DNA of 64,000 nt. Source: Tenacibaculum haliotis (GTDB lineage Bacteria; Bacteroidota; Bacteroidia; Flavobacteriales; Flavobacteriaceae). The stretch covers positions 1-64,000 of the forward strand of contig NZ_JAOBTH010000026.1 in assembly GCF_025215075.1 (NCBI RefSeq). Reading direction: 5' to 3'. Below the pieces are notes generated by a model, which was given only the letters and a program-made list of their open reading frames with translations, ran no database searches and was not told the DNA's origin. Positions 59,510 through 64,000 of this stretch are shown here, in pieces; the stretch's first letter is position 1, and the number at the start of each line of letters is the position of its first letter. The position numbers and the translations under genes are program-made.

Positions 59510-61129
59510 ATGTTATCAGTATCTAATTTATCAGTTCAGTTTGGTAAGCGTATTTTGTTTGATGAAGTAAATACAAAATTTACTCAAGGAAATTGCTACG
59601 GTATTATCGGGGCAAACGGAGCAGGAAAGTCTACTTTTTTAAAGATTATATCAGGGGTACAAGAACCAACATCTGGTCATGTTCATTTAGAACCTGGAAA
59701 AAGAATGTCTGTTTTAACTCAAGATCACTACGCTTTTGATGAGTATACTACGTTAGAAGCTGTTTTAATGGGGAATAAAGAATTGCATAAAATTAAATCA
59801 GAAATAGATGCTCTATATGCAGATTATACTGATGAAAATGCAGAGAAAATAGGGGAGTTGCAAGTTCGTTTTGAAGAAATGGATGGTTGGAATGCCGATG
59901 CTGCTGCTGCAACTTTATTATCTAATTTAGGTATTAAAGAAGAAGATCATTATACTCTATTGGCTGATTTAGAATCTAAAAAGAAAGTACGTATTTTATT
60001 AGCACAAGCTTTATTTGGGAATCCTGATGTATTAATTATGGATGAACCTACCAACGATTTAGATTTTGAAACTATTGCTTGGTTAGAAAACTTCTTAGCT
60101 AATTTTGATAACACCGTAATCGTTGTATCACATGACCGTCACTTTTTAGATGCCGTTTGTACACATATTTCTGATATTGATTTTGCTAAAATAAATCACT
60201 TTTCTGGAAATTATACTTTCTGGTATGAATCTAGTCAGTTAGCTGCAAAACAAAGAGCGCAACAAAATAAAAAGGCAGAAGACAAGAAGAAGGAATTAGA
60301 AGAATTTATTCGTCGTTTTTCTGCAAACATGGCAAAATCTAAACAAGCTACTTCTCGTAAGAAGATGATAGATAAGTTAAATGTTGATGAAATTAAACCT
60401 TCTAGTCGTCGTTACCCAGCAATTATTTTTGATAGAGATAGAGAGGCAGGAGATCAGATTTTAAATATAGAAGGGCTATCTAAAAACTTTGAAGGAAGTC
60501 CGTTATTTGCGAATATTGATATAAACTTAAATAAAGGAGACAAAGTAGCTATTATTTCAAAAAGCTCGAAAGCAGTATCTACATTTTATGAAATTATCGC
60601 TGGAAATGAAGAAGCTGATTCTGGAAAATACAATTGGGGAGTAACAACTACGCAATCTTATTTACCAGCAGATAATTCATCATTTTTTCAAGATGGAGAG
60701 TTAGATTTAGTAGATTGGTTACGTCAGTACGCACAAACCGAAGAAGAAAGAGAAGAAGTGTTTTTAAGAGGTTTTTTAGGGAAAATGATTTTTTCTGGTG
60801 AAGAAGCTTTAAAGAAAAGTAATGTGCTTTCTGGAGGAGAAAAAGTGCGTTGTATGCTATCTCGTATGATGATGACAAGAGCAAACATTGTTTTGTTAGA
60901 TGAGCCAACCAATCACTTAGACTTAGAATCTATTCAGTCTTTAAACAACTCTTTAATTAACTTTAAAGGAACTGTATTGTTTTCTACTCATGATCACGAG
61001 TTTGCACAAACAGTAGCTAACAGAGTTATTGAAATAACACCAAAAGGAGTTATCGATAAGTATTCAACTTTCGATGAATATTTATCTGATTCTAAGGTAA
61101 AGGAATTAAGAAAAAAAATGTATTCATAA
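59510..61129 (+). CDS. ABC-F family ATPase (YbiT/EttA-like), one degenerate site
   Basis: 539 residues, two ABC domains on one chain without membrane part. NBD1: Walker A GANGAGKST (34-42), Walker B LIMDEPTNDLDFE; its signature position reads DLESKKK (153-159) instead of LSGG. NBD2: Walker A position reads SKSSKAVST (350-358) without the P-loop glycines or lysine, but signature LSGGEK (440-445) and Walker B LLDEPTNHLDLE are intact. Linker ~245-310 is charged, the P-site-tRNA interaction motif of ABC-F proteins. These ATPases enter the ribosomal E site. The pattern gives one complete composite site and one broken one. Confidence 0.95.
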   Translation: MLSVSNLSVQFGKRILFDEVNTKFTQGNCYGIIGANGAGKSTFLKIISGVQEPTSGHVHLEPGKRMSVLTQDHYAFDEYTTLEAVLMGNKELHKIKSEIDALYADYTDENAEKIGELQVRFEEMDGWNADAAAATLLSNLGIKEEDHYTLLADLESKKKVRILLAQALFGNPDVLIMDEPTNDLDFETIAWLENFLANFDNTVIVVSHDRHFLDAVCTHISDIDFAKINHFSGNYTFWYESSQLAAKQRAQQNKKAEDKKKELEEFIRRFSANMAKSKQATSRKKMIDKLNVDEIKPSSRRYPAIIFDRDREAGDQILNIEGLSKNFEGSPLFANIDINLNKGDKVAIISKSSKAVSTFYEIIAGNEEADSGKYNWGVTTTQSYLPADNSSFFQDGELDLVDWLRQYAQTEEEREEVFLRGFLGKMIFSGEEALKKSNVLSGGEKVRCMLSRMMMTRANIVLLDEPTNHLDLESIQSLNNSLINFKGTVLFSTHDHEFAQTVANRVIEITPKGVIDKYSTFDEYLSDSKVKELRKKMYS

Positions 61130-61146
61130 TAAATACCTTATCACAT

Positions 61147-61184
61147 AAAAAAAAGGAAGCTAATTAAATAGCTTCCTTTTTTTT
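61147..61184. terminator. Bidirectional terminator between ABC-F and rsmD
   Basis: Perfect 16-bp arms (61147-61162 and 61169-61184) AAAAAAAAGGAAGCTA against its inverse copy with loop ATTAAA. Confidence 0.9.
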
Positions 61185-61188
61185 ATGA

Positions 61189-61743
61189 TTATTCTTCTGT
61201 AGTTGTTTCTATTTCGAAAAAACTAAAAACATTACCTCCATAACGTTTATCGTAGCTATGGTTTGGATGTTTTGTTAAATCGGTGTGTTTAGAGTGCTCT
61301 ATTATTAAAGTACCTTCTTCATTTAAAAGTTGACGCTCAAAAACAAGGTCAGCAATTTTTAAAAACTGTTCTTCTTCAAAATCATACGGAGGATCTGCAA
61401 AAATAACATCCGACTTTATAGTTGTTTTTTCTAAGAATTTATATACATCACTTTTGTAGGTGTTAATATCAAAATCTAATTCTTTAGCAGTGTCATTTAT
61501 GAATTTTACACATCCAAAATGTGCATCAACAGCATGTATTGTTAAGGTTCCGCGAGATGCAAATTCATAACTGATATTACCAGTACCTGCAAAAAGATCT
61601 AATACAGCAATACTATCAAAATAATAATCGTTGTTTAAAATATTAAATAACGATTCTTTAGCCATGTCGGTCGTAGGACGAACTGGTAATTTTTTCGGAG
61701 CAGAAAGTCGTCTGCTTTTATATTTTCCTGATATAATTCTCAT
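61189..61743 (-). CDS. rsmD: 16S rRNA (guanine966-N2)-methyltransferase RsmD
   Basis: 184 residues. RIISGKYKSRRL at the start, VRPTTDMAKESLFNIL, SAM motif LDLFAGTGNISYEFASRG, and catalytic DPPY in FADPPYDF. Methylates G966 of 16S rRNA in the 30S subunit. Its ATG overlaps the DUF3822 stop by one base (TAATG). Last gene of the three-gene unit that begins at 63282. Confidence 0.95.
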   Translation of the reverse strand: MRIISGKYKSRRLSAPKKLPVRPTTDMAKESLFNILNNDYYFDSIAVLDLFAGTGNISYEFASRGTLTIHAVDAHFGCVKFINDTAKELDFDINTYKSDVYKFLEKTTIKSDVIFADPPYDFEEEQFLKIADLVFERQLLNEEGTLIIEHSKHTDLTKHPNHSYDKRYGGNVFSFFEIETTTEE

Positions 61744-62564
61744 TAATTTGCTAAGATAAAATTAGAATGATTTGAAAATTCTTCACTTTCTGTAAAGAAG
61801 TTTGAAATAGGTTTAAAAAAATGAATATTACGTATATAATTATAGGCAACATCATAAAGTTCAGACGTTTTTTCGATAGCCCCAATAAGTGTTAATTGAA
61901 ACTCATTCGGATGCATCTGTAATTGTTCTGCAACAAATAAAATATAATAAATAAAATCTTCTTTTGTAGAAAATGAAAATGAATTGTATAAAATTAAGTT
62001 ATTTTTTTGACAAACAACAATATCTATTTGATTAGGTGAAACCTGTACAAAAAATTGCTTTTCAGAATCTTCTTTAGAAAAATTTAATAATTTATCTATT
62101 AAAATAGTTGAATGATGTTTGTATTCAAATTCACCAAAATTTTGAAACAAATAATTATTGATGTTTACATATGGTATGTATACTGTATTTGCAGTTATAG
62201 CTTCTAAAGAGTCATAAGTTATAAAATCCGTAGATAGAGTTTTAACAGTGTATTTTAAGTAGGCCTCTAAGTTACTTCTATCAAAATATTCGTTAGGAAC
62301 AAGCGTAGCTAAGTTGTTTTGATGAATTGCAAAAACGGTTATAAAATCTTGTTGTAAATCTTTATCAGTAGCAAAAATGGTAATAATTTTATCTAATAAA
62401 GCTTCAGGAGAAGCTAAGGAATTTTTAAACGTGTATTCAGTAAATAAGAGTATTTCTTTGGTATCAGAATTAGCGATACAAAAAGAAAATCCATCCAAAC
62501 TAAATTGGATGGATAGATTTTTATTTTGCGCAATTGCGCTACTTTTTTTAGTCTTCTTTAACAA
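61743..62564 (-). CDS. DUF3822 family protein
   Basis: 273 residues from TTG at 62564. The frame stays open to an ATG at 62603, but that version overlaps the upstream gene by 56 bases; the TTG overlaps by 17. Sequence NLSIQFSLDGFSFCIAN, then actin-like beta sheets (FFVQVSPNQIDIVVC), matches DUF3822, which lies next to rsmD throughout Bacteroidota. An actin/FtsA-like fold has been suggested by appearance only; function unknown. The start remains uncertain. Confidence 0.8.
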   Translation of the reverse strand: MLKKTKKSSAIAQNKNLSIQFSLDGFSFCIANSDTKEILLFTEYTFKNSLASPEALLDKIITIFATDKDLQQDFITVFAIHQNNLATLVPNEYFDRSNLEAYLKYTVKTLSTDFITYDSLEAITANTVYIPYVNINNYLFQNFGEFEYKHHSTILIDKLLNFSKEDSEKQFFVQVSPNQIDIVVCQKNNLILYNSFSFSTKEDFIYYILFVAEQLQMHPNEFQLTLIGAIEKTSELYDVAYNYIRNIHFFKPISNFFTESEEFSNHSNFILAN

Positions 62565-63282
62565 CCGCTTCACCTTTATCGTAAGAAGGAGGCCAGTTAC
62601 CACCAGTAGTAACTTCTGCTAAAGAACCAACAGAAACATAAGCTCCTTTAATTTGATCAGTTTCTAAAGCTTCTAATTCTTGTTTTACTAAAGAAGTACT
62701 CATTCCTTTTAAAACAGAAGATTTGTCAGCTTTTACTTCAAAAACAGGTACAAATAAACCTGTAACTTTTTCAACAGTACCAGTTGCTATTTCAAATTGC
62801 TTGTCGGTTCCAGGAACGTTAAACATTCCTTTATAATCTTTTCCTTCAAAATATTTTGATACCGGTTCATAACCAATCGTATCAATTTTCTTTTTAGAAA
62901 TAGTAATCATAATTCCACCACCTCTATCTACTTCTTCTTCAATATTGCTAGTTTCAATTAAAGCCAATTGCCCTTTCTCAATAAAGTTTATTAAAGAGTC
63001 TTTACTGTCGGTATACGTTCTGTAAACCTCTTTGTACTTAACTTCAGCATCACGAATTAACTTTAAATTCTTAATAACCTTAGCGTATCGTACTTCTTTT
63101 TCTTTAGCAAAATGAATAGGTTCCATAATACCTCCGTAAATAAGATATCCTAAATAAGCGGTGGCTGCTAAGAGTAATATAGAAACTAACCATCTCATTT
63201 TCAGTGGTACAAATTTAACTATAACTACAGCTAAAAGAATTGCAACGACAACGGCTGCTAAAATCATTAATAATAAATTCAT
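62548..63282 (-). CDS. Conserved membrane-anchored protein of unknown function
   Basis: 244 residues. Two N-terminal helices (~5-25 and 32-50), then a coiled/charged region (HFAKEKEVRYAKVIKNLKLI) and a beta-rich domain without known motif. I recognise it as a common flavobacterial neighbour of DUF3822/rsmD but not as a named family. A perfect -7 box TAGATTTG (63311-63318) makes it the first gene of the rsmD unit. Cytoplasmic or periplasmic placement of the C domain is not decided. Confidence 0.8.
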   Translation of the reverse strand: MNLLLMILAAVVVAILLAVVIVKFVPLKMRWLVSILLLAATAYLGYLIYGGIMEPIHFAKEKEVRYAKVIKNLKLIRDAEVKYKEVYRTYTDSKDSLINFIEKGQLALIETSNIEEEVDRGGGIMITISKKKIDTIGYEPVSKYFEGKDYKGMFNVPGTDKQFEIATGTVEKVTGLFVPVFEVKADKSSVLKGMSTSLVKQELEALETDQIKGAYVSVGSLAEVTTGGNWPPSYDKGEAVVKED

Positions 63283-63310
63283 TTTTTTTGTTTTAATAAT
63301 ATGATATACG

Positions 63311-63318
63311 CAAATCTA
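63311..63318 (-). promoter_or_regulatory. -7 promoter element of the rsmD operon
   Basis: Minus-strand TAGATTTG, perfect TAnnTTTG, ~24 bases of leader to the ATG at 63282. Confidence 0.55.
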
Positions 63319-63361
63319 CAATTTTTTTTCAATCATAAAAATATTTCTGTATAAATAGATA

Positions 63362-63369
63362 TATCTTTG
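63362..63369 (+). promoter_or_regulatory. -7 promoter element of the RecD-like gene
   Basis: TATCTTTG, perfect TAnnTTTG, ~11 bases of leader to the ATG at 63385. Confidence 0.55.
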
Positions 63370-63384
63370 GCCATTATTTAAAAT

Positions 63385-64000
63385 ATGATAGAATCTGCCT
63401 CTAATTTTTATAAAGAAATACTTCAAAAATTTCCATATCAACCTACTCAAAAGCAAAATGAGTTATTAGATAAGTTAACGGATTTTATATTTGGAAAAAA
63501 TACAGATGCCTTATTTTTATTAAAAGGATATGCTGGTACTGGTAAAACAACTATAATAAGTACTGTTGTTAATAATTTATGGAAAGCGGGTAAAAAAGCC
63601 GTTTTATTAGCGCCAACAGGTCGTGCAGCTAAAGTAATTTCGGGCTATTCTAAAAAGCAAGCCTTTACAATACATAAGAAAATTTATTTTCCGAAAAAAG
63701 AAGGGAATGGGGGCGTAAGCTTTGTAATGCAGCCAAATAAGCACATAAATACGATATTTATTATTGATGAAGCTTCAATGATATCCGATTCTCGGCAAAA
63801 CTCAAAACTGTTTGAAAACGGTTCTTTATTAGATGATTTAATTTCGTATGTGTACTCTGGTAAAAATTGTAAAATTGTTTTTATAGGGGATACTGCGCAA
63901 TTACCGCCTGTTAAATTAACGATAAGTCCCGCTTTAGAAGCTGATAGACTTTCTTTTGATTTTAATAAAGATGTTATTGAAATTGAATTGGATGAAGTAG
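63385..64000 (+). CDS. RecD-like SF1 helicase / AAA ATPase, 3' cut by window edge
   Basis: The frame from ATG 63385 stays open to the window end (205 codons). QPTQKQNELLDKL is followed by Walker A KGYAGTGKTT, LAPTGRAAKVIS, a Walker B FIIDEASMIS and GDTAQLPPV, the order of RecD/Pif1-type SF1B helicases of the exodeoxyribonuclease V alpha or ATP-dependent RecD-like class. The second RecA domain and any UvrD_C-2 region lie outside. Probably a DNA repair helicase moving 5'->3'. Confidence 0.93.
   Translation, partial: MIESASNFYKEILQKFPYQPTQKQNELLDKLTDFIFGKNTDALFLLKGYAGTGKTTIISTVVNNLWKAGKKAVLLAPTGRAAKVISGYSKKQAFTIHKKIYFPKKEGNGGVSFVMQPNKHINTIFIIDEASMISDSRQNSKLFENGSLLDDLISYVYSGKNCKIVFIGDTAQLPPVKLTISPALEADRLSFDFNKDVIEIELDEV

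Noticed and set aside
62565-62603. Longer ATG start of the DUF3822 gene
   Set aside because: It would overlap the upstream gene by 56 bases; the extra residues are merely the other frame of that gene. The TTG start is kept with caution.

Overview
The window reads as a chromosomal stretch of a low-GC, probably marine Flavobacteriaceae (Bacteroidota); a Tenacibaculum- or Polaribacter-like genus is my guess, not something the sequence proves. Supporting signs are the lineage gene set (bacillithiol-type YtxJ, a split transketolase, DUF6503, DUF5777, DUF6787 and DUF3822 proteins, TonB receptors, many lipoproteins), the lack of Shine-Dalgarno sequences, and the Bacteroidota -7 promoter element TAnnTTTG in front of most transcription units. 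I found no tRNA, rRNA or CRISPR array.

Layout. 0-0.5 kb: tail of an IS1182-like transposase. 0.5-3.5 kb: housekeeping run on the minus strand (transketolase C-half, Maf, a UbiA-like membrane protein with lost catalytic motifs, SmpB). 3.7-11.6 kb: lipoproteins, ClpB, YtxJ, an SF2 helicase, a CAP-domain lipoprotein, DUF4268 and MiaE. 11.8-25.7 kb: a giant alpha-2-macroglobulin with an intact thioester, a beta-lactamase-fold serine hydrolase, a monooxygenase with a zinc-knuckle-like N terminus, an alpha/beta hydrolase, a DEAD-box helicase, Dus, and PBP1C, the usual partner of bacterial macroglobulins.

25.7-34.7 kb is the most interesting part. A small Crp/Fnr regulator is followed by three transcription units. 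The minus-strand unit 30001->26329 encodes a DUF2147-like lipoprotein, an unknown lipoprotein, a mono-heme cytochrome c lipoprotein, YceI, an OB-fold protein and a DUF5777 barrel. The plus-strand unit 30153->30985 encodes DUF6787 and two paralogous mini-membrane proteins. The plus-strand unit 31043->34716 encodes a sterol-desaturase-like di-iron enzyme, a second DUF2147-like lipoprotein, a Rieske oxygenase and its flavin/2Fe-2S reductase. Each unit has a TTGAC-N4-RTCAA palindrome exactly 22 bases upstream of its -7 box, which places it near -41.5. A related ATGAY-N4-RTCAT palindrome sits with the same 22-base spacing before a truncated hemoglobin at 48.9 kb and touches the start of the adjacent Crp/Fnr gene. 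I read this as one Crp/Fnr (probably low-oxygen or NO) regulon with an undescribed oxygenase and electron-transfer module as its main target.

34.8-42.2 kb: SulP transporter with a long extra C-terminal domain plus a universal stress protein, a CPA1 antiporter with TrkA-N, DnaX and secreted MsrA. 42.3-45.6 kb and 52.3-54.9 kb: two separate His-rich-peptide plus TonB-receptor loci. 45.7-48.2 kb: purB-lipoprotein-terC operon with TAATG overlaps. 48.3-51.8 kb: Crp/Fnr regulator, globin, small membrane protein, VWA membrane protein. 55-64 kb: prohibitin, DeaD-type helicase with a long leader, a thioredoxin-like lipoprotein without CxxC, an ABC-F ATPase with one canonical and one degenerate site, RsmD operon, and the start of a RecD-like helicase cut by the window edge. 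Convergent genes are mostly separated by long perfect bidirectional terminators.
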